Source: Niabella yanshanensis (GTDB lineage Bacteria; Bacteroidota; Bacteroidia; Chitinophagales; Chitinophagaceae). Taken from it: 64,000 bases of DNA. A model generated the notes under the pieces. The model was given only the letters and a program-made list of their open reading frames with translations, was not told the DNA's origin and did no database searches. The stretch is taken from positions 1,364,001 through 1,428,000 of the forward strand of contig NZ_CP139960.1 in the NCBI RefSeq assembly GCF_034424215.1, written 5' to 3'. Positions 44,698 to 53,249 of this stretch are shown piece after piece. The translations under genes and the position numbers were made by a program. The first letter of the stretch is position 1, and every line of letters starts with the position of its first letter.

Positions 44698-45837
44698 ATG
44701 CGCAAGAACCTCTTTTTTTTACTACCCGTCCTACTTTGGGCCTGCCATCATAAAGCAGATCAGCCAGACACACCGAAGTTACCTGAGAGCAAATACATTT
44801 TTACCCCCGTAGCAGAAATGCCCGTATTGCCGGTTACGGATCAATGCAGTTCCGGCACTTGCTGGAGTTTCTCAACAGCCTCGTTCCTGGAAACGGAGAT
44901 TGTGCGTATTAAAGGCGAAAAGATAAAGCTGTCCGAAATGTATTTTGTCCGGGGTGCTTATCTTTTGAAAGCTCAGAATTATATACTACGGCAGGGAACA
45001 GCCCGCTTTACCGAGGGCGGCCTCAATCATGATCCGGTTATAAGCGCTTCAGTCTTTGGACTGCTTCCTGAATCCGGTTACACCGGCCTGATCAATGGCC
45101 AGACGCGGCATAACCACTTTAAAATGTTTGAAGAATTGGAAGATTCTGTAAAAAGATATGCGAATCCCTCCAATAAGCTGGGAACAGCATGGAAACAGAC
45201 GGTACCACATATTTTAGATAAATATATGGGGAGCGTACCCGATTCGTTTCGCTATAACAATAACATGTATACTGCAAAAAGCTTCCTGGCCTATACGAAT
45301 TTGAACCCTGCCGATTACATCACGATCACCTCGTTTTCAAATGTTCCTTTTTTCAAGCCATTTGTATTAAGTATACCCGCAAACTGGGCCAACCAGCAGT
45401 ACCTGAATCTTCCGCTGGATGAATTTATCGCCAACATCAACCATGCGATTCATACAGGTTATTCTTTAGCATTGGATATAGATGGCACGGAACCCACATT
45501 TCCTTCCGAACAGGGGGTCACTTTGCTTCCTAATGATACCGCAAATAACCGACTTATACTTACTGAATACAGGCCCGAAAAACAGGTAACTCAGCAAATG
45601 CGGCAGGACGCCTTTGAAAATTTTCAAACCACCGATGATCACCTGATGCACATTACGGGTCTTGTTCAGGATCAGAACGGGCATCTTTATTATAAATGTA
45701 AAAACTCCTGGGGGCCCGGAGCCGGCAGGAATGGCTATATGTATCTTAGCACTGCCTATATAAGAATGAAAGGGATTTCGGTATTACTGCATAAAAAAGG
45801 GTTGGCAGATACTACCCGTTTGAAGTTGTCTTTGTAA
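44698..45837 (+). CDS. Papain-like (C1B, bleomycin hydrolase/PepC type) cysteine peptidase lipoprotein
   Basis: A 379-residue exported cysteine protease. The signal ends VLLWACHHK, so it is a lipoprotein. The catalytic cysteine is in DQCSSGTCWSFSTASFLETE, the histidine in DHLMHITGLVQD, and the asparagine in KCKNSWGPGAGRNGYMYLS, an intact C1 triad. The spacing and the NSWGP ending fit the C1B (aminopeptidase C) branch more than classical papain; no pro-domain is apparent. An earlier in-frame start at 44641 would precede the signal peptide with an odd extension. It is the first gene inside the candidate island. Confidence 0.87.
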   Translation: MRKNLFFLLPVLLWACHHKADQPDTPKLPESKYIFTPVAEMPVLPVTDQCSSGTCWSFSTASFLETEIVRIKGEKIKLSEMYFVRGAYLLKAQNYILRQGTARFTEGGLNHDPVISASVFGLLPESGYTGLINGQTRHNHFKMFEELEDSVKRYANPSNKLGTAWKQTVPHILDKYMGSVPDSFRYNNNMYTAKSFLAYTNLNPADYITITSFSNVPFFKPFVLSIPANWANQQYLNLPLDEFIANINHAIHTGYSLALDIDGTEPTFPSEQGVTLLPNDTANNRLILTEYRPEKQVTQQMRQDAFENFQTTDDHLMHITGLVQDQNGHLYYKCKNSWGPGAGRNGYMYLSTAYIRMKGISVLLHKKGLADTTRLKLSL

Positions 45838-45977
45838 CACACAATTTAGACAGATTAGGACAAGAAGATGCCTGTATGGCTTAAGACGGTATTTAAGAAT
45901 TTTTCTAACACAGTTCACCGGTTCGAGGACGGTAGAGATAAAAGACTTCGCGATTCATTGCCAACACCGGCGCATTA

Positions 45978-47093
45978 TTAATAGAACGTAAGCAGATAAC
46001 CGCATGCAGCACCAATAATTATTACCGCCACTGTGGTTATTTTTTTCACAAAAAGAGTTAAACAAAGACAAAGTAAAAGGATAAAGCTGTTTCTCCAATC
46101 TCCCAATGTGGTTCGAGTAAGATTAACGCCGACTATGGCGATGACTGCGATAGAAGCAGCACTCAACCCGTCGAGAAACAAGCGTAAGGTTTTGCTCCTA
46201 CGGGCATAGGATAGCAGCCGATGCAGGAAAAGAGATATAAAGAACGATGGAAGGAATATAGCTGTTGTTGCCAGCACGCCTCCGGACACACCACTAACAA
46301 GATAACCTGCAAAAGTGGCACTTGATAAAATAGGCCCGGGCGTAAGTTGTCCAACCGCGATCGCGTCCATCAGTTGCTGCCTGGTCAACCAATGATTTCT
46401 TTGCACAAGATCAGCGTCCATATAAGCGAACAATACATAGCCACTGCCATATAAAATTGCACCTATTTTTAAGAAAATAAGAAAGAGCTTTCCCAATGTA
46501 AAGTTCGATCCGTCCTGGACAAACAGTGGTAAAAATGGTGCAAGCACCACAGACCTAATGCGATCTCTTGAAGAGTGGAAAAGGCAGTTAACTATGCCTG
46601 CCCCAAGGATGAGTAGTATCTCGCTGATCCCTGCTAGACCACCTATAAAAACAAGGATGCAAAGTCCTATTAACCAGTAACTCTTTTTTAATGTGCCGCT
46701 CAACCTGAACAAGGTACCGATTACCAATGCTGTTGTAGCCGGACGTATGCCTGATATAAATCGCTGTACATTGGGTAATGCACTATACTGTTTATAAAAA
46801 AACGCAAACACAAGACATATTAAGGTGGCCGGAAGAATGTAACAGATACCAGCAGTAATCAATCCTGCGCGACCTCCTCTCTCCTTACCACAATGCATCA
46901 TAATTTCAACTGAATTGGGGCCGGGAATAATGTAAGATGCACTTAATACATCCATAAAATGCTGGTGGTCGATCCATTTACGCTTTACTACCAATTCTTT
47001 TTCGATAGTTGATATCATACCAGCGATGCCTCCGAAGCCTATACATCCAAGTTTGAACGAAATTTTTGCTATTTCCTTTAATGAATCAGACAT
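45978..47093 (-). CDS. chrA: Chromate transporter (CHR family, two-domain form)
   Basis: A 371-residue membrane protein with two homologous CHR halves. The first has FKLGCIGFGGIAGMISTIEK and YIIPGPNSVEIMMHCG, the second YGSGYVLFAYMDADLV and GQLTPGPILSSATFAGYL, which are the conserved motifs of chromate/sulfate antiporters. Proteins of this family export chromate, often as part of accessory regions. About ten membrane segments are present. The ATG at 47093 begins the conserved domain; a TTG further upstream is less likely. Confidence 0.9.
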   Translation of the reverse strand: MSDSLKEIAKISFKLGCIGFGGIAGMISTIEKELVVKRKWIDHQHFMDVLSASYIIPGPNSVEIMMHCGKERGGRAGLITAGICYILPATLICLVFAFFYKQYSALPNVQRFISGIRPATTALVIGTLFRLSGTLKKSYWLIGLCILVFIGGLAGISEILLILGAGIVNCLFHSSRDRIRSVVLAPFLPLFVQDGSNFTLGKLFLIFLKIGAILYGSGYVLFAYMDADLVQRNHWLTRQQLMDAIAVGQLTPGPILSSATFAGYLVSGVSGGVLATTAIFLPSFFISLFLHRLLSYARRSKTLRLFLDGLSAASIAVIAIVGVNLTRTTLGDWRNSFILLLCLCLTLFVKKITTVAVIIIGAACGYLLTFY

Positions 47094-47464
47094 AATATGT
47101 TGATCTGCCAAACATCTTGACAATGTTTTGAATTATGAAAAGCTCTATTAGCGCTGGCAAATATACCAAGACCAGTCTTTTACCTACACACAGTATGCTG
47201 TATGATTATGTCAAAAACTGGTACTTTTCGGAACTCGAAAAGGTCAACGATATCACAGGTCATATTTGGGCAGTGTTCGACGAAGAAAGAAAGAACCATT
47301 AAGCAGGAAGATCTTTGTGACTTCGTTCAATACGTTCCGAGCGTCAACGGTGAAATCATACTACGTCAATATCAGGGATGGGCTATATTCCATCCGTAAT
47401 CTTTCTAAGAAAATAAAACCGGGGGACAAAGCCATTCAGCACCTGTCACCCGGTCAATATTCAG

Positions 47465-47563
47465 CTAAAACGACTTACTTAAAAGCTCTTCCAGTGCTTT
47501 TGTCAATCCAGTAACCGGTAAGAGGCCTGTTTCCCGTACCAGCATTTCATTATAATGCTGCTT
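47465..47563 (-). pseudogene. C-terminal remnant of an unrecognised protein
   Basis: The minus strand reads HYNEMLVRETGLLPVTGLTK then ALEELLSKSF with a stop at 47467-47465, a regular protein-like ending of about 32 codons. An in-frame stop cuts it upstream. I cannot place the family. Confidence 0.4.
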
Positions 47564-47676
47564 TTATTTGTTACGGGTCGATGACTTCTTCGCTCGAAGC
47601 TGTAGAGTGCGAGCGGAGCGTTGTTGCAGGTTGCGGCCTAGCCCCTGACCGGTATCGTGATTTAACAATAAAGTTG

Positions 47677-47713
47677 AAAGAAAGCATTGCCCTCCCGGTC
47701 AGACGGCAATGCT
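47677..47713 (-). terminator. Hairpin after the ABM gene
   Basis: AGCATTGCC (47683-47691) pairs with GGCAATGCT (47705-47713) across 13 bases; on the minus strand the 3' flank is TTTCTTTC. It lies 16 bases after the ABM stop. Confidence 0.6.
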
Positions 47714-47728
47714 GATAAAGAAATCCCG

Positions 47729-48016
47729 TTACACCACGTTATAAATCCTGATATCCGGCTGTCTTTTAAGATAGGGTTTCAGGGCTTCCACTACATCTTT
47801 ATTGAACAGTTCGCTGGTCAGGTAGGCCTGCGCTGCTTCAACGCTTTCAAAACCATGTAACACCTGTACACCCTGAATATGTACCAGTAGTTCTTTGGAT
47901 AGTGCGCCCGGGACTGATTCCAGGAAAGATGATCTGTATTTCTGGTATATACCGGCTGCATTTGCCCTGTCGGTCTCGTCGATCTGTAAGGTGATCTGTA
48001 AATATGCCTTTGTCAT
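47729..48016 (-). CDS. ABM-family (antibiotic biosynthesis monooxygenase-like) small protein
   Basis: A 95-residue dimeric alpha/beta barrel protein. The pattern YLQITLQIDETDRANAAGIY at the start, SKELLVHIQGVQVLHGFES in the middle and VEALKPYLKRQPDIRIYN at the end fits the ABM fold. Members range from quinol monooxygenases to heme degraders and signalling proteins; no catalytic residue set singles out one activity. The ATG at 48016 begins the first strand. It is 83 bases downstream of the AraC regulator on the same strand and ends at a hairpin. Confidence 0.7.
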   Translation of the reverse strand: MTKAYLQITLQIDETDRANAAGIYQKYRSSFLESVPGALSKELLVHIQGVQVLHGFESVEAAQAYLTSELFNKDVVEALKPYLKRQPDIRIYNVV

Positions 48017-48099
48017 AGTATCAATTTTTTGTTGATCATGCAAAGGTCCGACGCATCAGATTCATGAGAAATGGGCAGAAAGGAAAATGGATGGTAATT

Positions 48100-48990
48100 T
48101 TAGGAAATAGCCTTCCGGAATTCGGTGGGAGATATATTGGTGTGCTTCTTAAAGTACTTTACAAAGTAAGACGGATCATCAAATCCGAGCCGGTATCCAA
48201 TCTGGTTAATGTTGAGCCCCGAATGTAACAACAAGCGTTGCGCCTCTAATACAATTCGTTCCTGTATTAACTGAGAAGGTGTTTTGCCTAGCGCATGCTG
48301 TGTTAAATCAGATAAGGTGCGTGTAGAAACAAGCAGTATACTAGCGTACTCAGAAACTGAATATCCTTTGCTATAATGCTCATCTACCAGGTTTACAAAT
48401 TTCACGAGCTGCAAGCGCTTTTCATCTAAAACCTGGACCTGCTTATCTCCCTCTGCTTGCCTGCGACGCTGCAACTGAATAAGGAATGCTTTCAAATAAA
48501 TGCGCAAAAGCTCTTCTTTCCCAAATCCCGCCGTTGCCGCCAGCTCCTCTTTCATCTGTTTTATATAGACATTCAAAAGACCATCCATTCCGTCACCCGA
48601 ACAGTAAGCGGGCTGATCATAAGGATTGTTAAACAAATTACACTTAAGGCAAAAGTCAGTCTCATTCTCCTGCTGTACAAGGAATGATTCATTGAAATGA
48701 ATTAAGATACCTTCATAATGGGTATTACTATCAAAATAATGCACCTGATTTTTAGCGATAAAAAAGATAGTATTGTTCGCCACATCGTAGGATTTAAAAT
48801 CAATGAAATGCTTACCCTTTCCACGCGTGAACCAGATCACCTGGTAATAGCTATGGATATGGGGCCGGGTGGTATCACCGCTGTGCTGGTTGATGTAATG
48901 GTTCAAATCATGAAGGGCCAGCTGCGGACGGTCTGGCTGGTACCGGTTAAGATGATACTCATTGATCTTGCTTGCTTTATCTTTTGCCAT
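48100..48990 (-). CDS. AraC-family transcriptional regulator
   Basis: A 296-residue regulator. The N-terminal cupin-like half (RPHIHSYYQVIWFTRGKGKH, then FFIAKNQVHYFDSNTHYEG) is typical of Bacteroidota AraC proteins that bind a small effector. The C-terminal two-helix-turn-helix domain reads GYSVSEYASILLVSTRTLS and NINQIGYRLGFDDPSYFVKY, ending SPTEFRKAIS. It lies upstream of the ABM gene on the same strand and is divergent from the amine oxidase-like gene, so one of these is the likely target; this is inferred. Confidence 0.92.
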   Translation of the reverse strand: MAKDKASKINEYHLNRYQPDRPQLALHDLNHYINQHSGDTTRPHIHSYYQVIWFTRGKGKHFIDFKSYDVANNTIFFIAKNQVHYFDSNTHYEGILIHFNESFLVQQENETDFCLKCNLFNNPYDQPAYCSGDGMDGLLNVYIKQMKEELAATAGFGKEELLRIYLKAFLIQLQRRRQAEGDKQVQVLDEKRLQLVKFVNLVDEHYSKGYSVSEYASILLVSTRTLSDLTQHALGKTPSQLIQERIVLEAQRLLLHSGLNINQIGYRLGFDDPSYFVKYFKKHTNISPTEFRKAIS

Positions 48991-49171
48991 AGCATTTCCT
49001 CTAAATGCACAACCGGATAACTATGCGTTTATGCAAGGCTAAAGTACAAAAAAACAGAGCCGGGTGGGAACTTTGCTTAAAATTACCATTGTGCCGCTGA
49101 TTGTTACACTATTCGAGTTGTATGTTTACCGAATTTTGCATCTTCATAATCGACTCATTTATTTTTTTTAC

Positions 49172-50239
49172 ATGAAATACGAGAAACAAGTAGTTATCAT
49201 TGGGGGAGGCCTCAGTGGATTAACGCTCGCTTATTTGCTTTCCAAACAAAATATTAAGGCAACTATTTTAGAAGCTGCTCAAAGATGGGGCGGTCGTATA
49301 CAAACAGTTAGGGGAAAAAATGATACACCTCTCGAGCTTGGTGCCACCTGGTTTTCTGATATGCACCCCAATTTAATTTCTCTCATCGATGATCTGGGCT
49401 TGAAACGGTTTCCTCAATTCTCAAAAGGAATTTCTTTATTCCAAACCAAATCGTTTGAACCTCCTCAAGAGTTTTTTGTGCCGGAGGCAGAAACGCCTTC
49501 GTACAGAATAGCCGGTGGAACTCAAATGCTTACCGATTCGTTAGTAGCTAAGTTATCTCAGGAGAATCTACAACTTAACACCAAAGCCGTTTCTATTAAA
49601 CAGACCGAGAGAGCACTTGTAGTGGAAACAGAGGATGGTACGCTCCTATCTGCCAGCCATGTGGCTATTTGCATTCCGCCACAATTAGCCGCCCAAACAA
49701 TTCGCTTCGATCCGGTACTGCCCTTTAACCTTTGCGAAGTGCTGCCAACAGTTCAGACCTGGATGGCAGGCGCTATTAAATTTGTGCTGGAATATGACAC
49801 ACCCTTCTGGCGCAACAATGGCTACTCCGGTATGTTGTATAGCCACGCAGGGATCATTGTGGAAATGTACGATCATACCAATGCAGAGCAAAACAGGTTC
49901 GGATTTACCGGGTTTCTTAACGCATCAGCGGCCGCCTATACTTATGAAGTTCGCAGAGAGTATACTTTAAGGCAATTAACGGAGTTGATGGGAGAAAATG
50001 CTTCAAACCCACTAACCTATCATGACAAAATATGGAATGAAGAGTATCTCATTGCCGGCAATCCAATAATCATGCGCCCTCACCAGAACAATGGGCATCC
50101 GTTCTTACAGGAAAGTTATATGGAAGACAGGCTTCACTTTTGCAACACGGAAACAGCGACTGAATTTGCAGGATATATGGAAGGTGCGGTAGTAGCAGCT
50201 CGGAGCTTATCCGAAAAGATGCCTGCTCAATACAATTAA
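49172..50239 (+). CDS. Flavin amine oxidase-like FAD-dependent oxidoreductase
   Basis: A 355-residue flavoprotein of the monoamine oxidase family. The dinucleotide-binding motif VVIIGGGLSGLTLAYLL opens the protein, followed by ILEAAQRWGGRIQTV, the LELGATWFSDMHPNL segment and, near the end, FCNTETATEFAGYMEGAVVA, the FAD-contacting C-terminal motif. Substrate cannot be told. The ATG at 49172 is preferred because the upstream extension from 49064 is hydrophobic and unlike the family. It is divergent from an AraC regulator. Confidence 0.9.
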   Translation: MKYEKQVVIIGGGLSGLTLAYLLSKQNIKATILEAAQRWGGRIQTVRGKNDTPLELGATWFSDMHPNLISLIDDLGLKRFPQFSKGISLFQTKSFEPPQEFFVPEAETPSYRIAGGTQMLTDSLVAKLSQENLQLNTKAVSIKQTERALVVETEDGTLLSASHVAICIPPQLAAQTIRFDPVLPFNLCEVLPTVQTWMAGAIKFVLEYDTPFWRNNGYSGMLYSHAGIIVEMYDHTNAEQNRFGFTGFLNASAAAYTYEVRREYTLRQLTELMGENASNPLTYHDKIWNEEYLIAGNPIIMRPHQNNGHPFLQESYMEDRLHFCNTETATEFAGYMEGAVVAARSLSEKMPAQYN

Positions 50240-50359
50240 CTGGTGTTGCAAGGTAAACGCTTAACTTTAGAATGTTGACATACCGGTCTAAATGCATTTT
50301 CGGGAAGTTTAGACAACTTTACGGGAAAAACCGGCGCCTTCCCCGGCTACCTCCTAACC

Positions 50360-50367
50360 TACTTTTG
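50360..50367 (+). promoter_or_regulatory. -7 box of the spondin gene
   Basis: TACTTTTG fits TAnnTTTG and is 25 bases before the ATG at 50392, supporting that start over one at 50272. Confidence 0.55.
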
Positions 50368-50391
50368 TCGTACAACAAACGTAATGAAATC

Positions 50392-51690
50392 ATGAAACCT
50401 AAAAATTCAGCATGGCTTCCGGTCTTTGCATTCCCTCTTTTAGTTTCGGCATGCAACAAGGATAATGAAAATATGCCGCAAACATCGGCAGCCACCATCA
50501 CTATAGAGAATGTTTTAGATTCCCGGCCACTGGTGGAATCGGGGACTTTTAAGAATAATGGCGCATCGCCATTGATTGTGCCGGGCGAATCTGTATCTTT
50601 TCAATTTTCAGCTGCCAAAGGACAAGCATTGACGTTTGCAACAATGTATGGCTGGTCCAATGACCTCTTTTTTGCACCTGCAAATCCGGGAATAGAACTG
50701 TATCAGGATAACGGCACTCCCATTGAAGGCGAAGTGTCTTCTCAAATCAGGCTATGGGACAATGGTACCCGGATCAACCAGATGCCGGGCGCTTCTGTTT
50801 CGCATCCCGGTACCGCGTCGGGCGCCCAAAACGTCACTGAAGTGAACGGAACAGACGCTCAGGGCAATAGCTATGCCAGTGCTGCTTCTTTAATGAAGGT
50901 AAGCTTGCACTATGAGGGAAATTCAACCTTCACAGTGACTATTACCAATACCTCGGGATCGACATCCAATCCAACCCCTTTTAGTCCTGGTGTTTGGGCG
51001 ATCTCGTATATCGCCGGAGGAAACCTGCTGTACCCCAACCCTCTTTATGAAGCAGGCAAACCCACCGCCAATGGGTTGACAAACATTGCTGAAATGGGCG
51101 ACAATAGCGTTCTCAGCACCTACCTAACCGGACAAACAGGCATCTTCACTCCTTTATCGCCCGTGCTGGTAGTAGTCTATAGTGGCAGCGAAAACCCAAT
51201 CTATAAAACCGGCCAAATGGATCAGGGCAAAGGGTTGAAGGAGCTTGCTCAGAAAGGCGATGCAAGCGGATTGGCAGCTTATCTGAAGACCGTTCAAGCT
51301 GTGAAAGAAGTATATATTCTGCCTGCTGCAAGCACCACAGTCCTACTCCCGAAAGTTGGAGGTCAAGCTGGCAGTAGTGTTTCTCAATCAGTAAATGTTA
51401 CCCAGGGTGATCGCATAGCAATTGCAACGATGTATGGATTTTCCAATGACTGGTTCTTTGCCTCAAAAGACAACGGTGTAGATGCAATGCAGAAAGGCGA
51501 CGTTTCATCCTCAATAGGCTTATTCGACAATGGCACCGCAATTAACCAATTTCCCGGTGCAGGTATTACACAATTTAATTTATCTGGAACCCCTTTGGAA
51601 GAAAACAAAGACATTGAAGCCGTACCTAACCCCAATGCTTTTACGACGCTGCCGGCAATATCTCAGATAATTAAAGTTACCCTTAATTAA
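50392..51690 (+). CDS. Lipoprotein with two spondin-type domains
   Basis: A 432-residue lipoprotein (signal ending LLVSACNKDNENM). Two homologous beta-rich domains are visible. The first has SFQFSAAKGQALTFATMYGW and SNDLFFAP followed by IRLWDNGTRINQMPG; the second has VNVTQGDRIAIATMYGFSN, DWFFASKDNG and IGLFDNGTAINQFPGAG. These repeated phrases (TMYGxSNDxFFA and DNGTxINQxPG) mark the bacterial spondin_N-like domain. The domain is extracellular and related to adhesion modules; ligand unknown. A -7 box sits just before it and an inverted-repeat terminator just after it. Confidence 0.88.
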   Translation: MKPKNSAWLPVFAFPLLVSACNKDNENMPQTSAATITIENVLDSRPLVESGTFKNNGASPLIVPGESVSFQFSAAKGQALTFATMYGWSNDLFFAPANPGIELYQDNGTPIEGEVSSQIRLWDNGTRINQMPGASVSHPGTASGAQNVTEVNGTDAQGNSYASAASLMKVSLHYEGNSTFTVTITNTSGSTSNPTPFSPGVWAISYIAGGNLLYPNPLYEAGKPTANGLTNIAEMGDNSVLSTYLTGQTGIFTPLSPVLVVVYSGSENPIYKTGQMDQGKGLKELAQKGDASGLAAYLKTVQAVKEVYILPAASTTVLLPKVGGQAGSSVSQSVNVTQGDRIAIATMYGFSNDWFFASKDNGVDAMQKGDVSSSIGLFDNGTAINQFPGAGITQFNLSGTPLEENKDIEAVPNPNAFTTLPAISQIIKVTLN

Positions 51691-51696
51691 CTTCAG

Positions 51697-51735
51697 GCGG
51701 GAAGTATGGACTCAATGTCATACTTCCCGCTTTCA
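51697..51735 (+). terminator. Terminator after the spondin gene
   Basis: GCGGGAAGTATG (51697-51708) pairs exactly with CATACTTCCCGC (51719-51730) around a 10-base loop; a short TTT follows. Confidence 0.8.
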
Positions 51736-51772
51736 TTAATCATTTGGCAATAAATACAGATCAAAAATTAAA

Positions 51773-52462
51773 ATGAACGCAATGCTTAAACATATCACTA
51801 TAGCTATCTGCCTAGTCTTTTCGATGGGTGTAATTCACGGCCAGGAAATAAACAACTCATCAGCATCATCCACGACGGTGCACGGTGGCGAAGGTAAAGA
51901 AATCCAGTACGTCATTCCTCAAAAACCCGAGGATATTAGCCCATTGTTAATTGGAGAAAAAATACCTATGGCCATGCTGCCCGATGCTTCAGGCAAGCAA
52001 GTTGATCTAAATAAAATGGTTTCGGAAATGCCGACAATCTTAATATTTTATCGGGGTGGGTGGTGTCCATATTGTTCCAAGCAACTTGCAGGTCTGCAAC
52101 AAGCAGCACCGCAACTGAAAAAACTAGGTTATCAATTAATTGCCGTTAGCACGGACGCACCCGGAGGTTTGGCCGAATCCGTAAAAAAAGAGAGCCTGGG
52201 CTATACTTTGTTGTCGGATGCAGATCTGGATCTTTCTAAGAAATTTGGAATCGCATTTAAAGCTCCGAAAGGGTACTGGGACATGTTATCAAAAACAACG
52301 GAGGCGAAAAACAAGGATATGTTACTTCCCGTTCCATCCGTATTTATCCTGGATCGAACCGGCGTTATTCAATTTGAATACATCAATCCTGATTTCAAAC
52401 AGCGGCTTAACCCCGAACTTTTAAAAACCGTTGCTACCACCATTAAAAAAGATATTAAGTAA
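51773..52462 (+). CDS. Exported peroxiredoxin-like (AhpC/TSA) protein
   Basis: A 229-residue thioredoxin-fold protein with a signal peptide (AICLVFSMGVIHGQEI). The active-site segment is FYRGGWCPYCSKQLAGLQQ near residue 100, a CxxC instead of the single peroxidatic cysteine, which is the pattern of the AhpC/TSA subgroup common in Bacteroidota. It is followed by VSTDAPGGLAES and SVFILDRTGVIQFEYI. It probably reduces peroxides or thiols in the periplasm. It lies 5 bases before a thioredoxin-like gene, so the two form an operon and probably work together. Confidence 0.9.
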   Translation: MNAMLKHITIAICLVFSMGVIHGQEINNSSASSTTVHGGEGKEIQYVIPQKPEDISPLLIGEKIPMAMLPDASGKQVDLNKMVSEMPTILIFYRGGWCPYCSKQLAGLQQAAPQLKKLGYQLIAVSTDAPGGLAESVKKESLGYTLLSDADLDLSKKFGIAFKAPKGYWDMLSKTTEAKNKDMLLPVPSVFILDRTGVIQFEYINPDFKQRLNPELLKTVATTIKKDIK

Positions 52463-52467
52463 AGATT

Positions 52468-52950
52468 ATGGAGAATACCAAGGTCTTTTCAAAGTGGGTG
52501 TCGATGGCCCTGTTTTTGATAATAACGGGAACATCAACAATATCCTTTTGTCAAATCGAAAAATCCGGACAGGAGCTTGCGAAACCCAGGGAGATTAAAT
52601 TTGCGGATGGAAAATGGAAAGATATCGCAGCCAGGGCAAAAAAAGAAAATAAATACATTTTTGTAGACGCTTTTACTACCTGGTGCGCACCGTGCCGGCA
52701 GCTTAAAGAGGTTACGTTTAAGGACGAAGCTGCAGCAGCTTATTTCAACACCCATTTTATCAACTACACTGTTGACATGGAAAAAGGCGAAGGAACAGAC
52801 TTAGCAGAAAAATGGATTGTCAATGAATATCCTACGCTGTTATTCTTTTCCCCGGAAGGTGACCTGATCAAAAAACAGATTGGCTATATAGATAGCAATA
52901 AGTTGATTAATCTCGGCAAAGAAGTGCGGACAGAAGGCAGCAAGAAATGA
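52468..52950 (+). CDS. Exported thioredoxin-like protein
   Basis: A 160-residue protein with a hydrophobic N-terminus (MALFLIITGTSTISFCQ) and a thioredoxin fold. The active site is FVDAFTTWCAPCRQLKEV (CAPC) and the cis-proline region is NEYPTLLFFSPEG. It most likely supplies electrons to, or shares substrates with, the peroxiredoxin-like protein 5 bases upstream. Length and motifs fit the DUF255/thioredoxin_7-like branch. Confidence 0.88.
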   Translation: MENTKVFSKWVSMALFLIITGTSTISFCQIEKSGQELAKPREIKFADGKWKDIAARAKKENKYIFVDAFTTWCAPCRQLKEVTFKDEAAAAYFNTHFINYTVDMEKGEGTDLAEKWIVNEYPTLLFFSPEGDLIKKQIGYIDSNKLINLGKEVRTEGSKK

Positions 52951-52968
52951 TTTCTTAAATTTAACAAG

Positions 52969-53194
52969 ATGGAAAAGTGGAGTTTAAAAGGTAAGAAGGC
53001 ATTGGTAACCGGTGGGTCGAAAGGGATTGGAGAAGCGGTGGTCAGGGAACTTAGATTTGGGTGCGGAGGTTTTATTTTCTGGTAGAAATGTAGAGATTGC
53101 GGCGGCAATTGCGTTTTTGGCCATGGATAAAGCATCGTTTATTACCGGCCACAACCTGGTCGTTGATGGTGGAGTGACGATCAGTGCACTTTGA
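52969..53194 (+). pseudogene. Short-chain dehydrogenase remnant with a large internal deletion
   Basis: From an ATG at 52969 the frame gives [18 protein letters not shown], the NAD(P)-binding start of an SDR, and stops after about 38 codons. In another frame [20 protein letters not shown] and DGGVTISAL, the C-terminus of an SDR, follows to a stop at 53194. About 150 residues, including the catalytic YxxxK, are missing between them. The remnant shows a gene deleted internally and frameshifted. Confidence 0.85.
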
Positions 53195-53249
53195 CAGCGG
53201 GAGGCATTCATCATCCACCCGGGTTATCCCGTCAGAAATAACACTAGAT

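Larger units (their letters stand above)
47094..47728. other. Gene-poor spacer with remnants and hairpins
   Basis: About 630 bases between the chromate transporter and the ABM gene. Plus-strand open frames at 47202-47399 and 47266-47514 overlap each other and show no recognised protein. An inverted repeat (47418-47454) pairs ACCGGGGGACA with TGTCACCCGGT. A short minus-strand coding tail is listed separately. The stretch looks like degraded accessory DNA. Confidence 0.4.

Noticed and set aside
44421-44705. Minus-strand open frame of 94 codons
   Set aside because: It covers the promoter region and start of the protease gene on the other strand and resembles no known family.
47202-47514. Two overlapping plus-strand open frames, first thought to be an integrase N-terminus
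   Set aside because: No integrase motif could be matched with confidence; the frames overlap and contain a hairpin.
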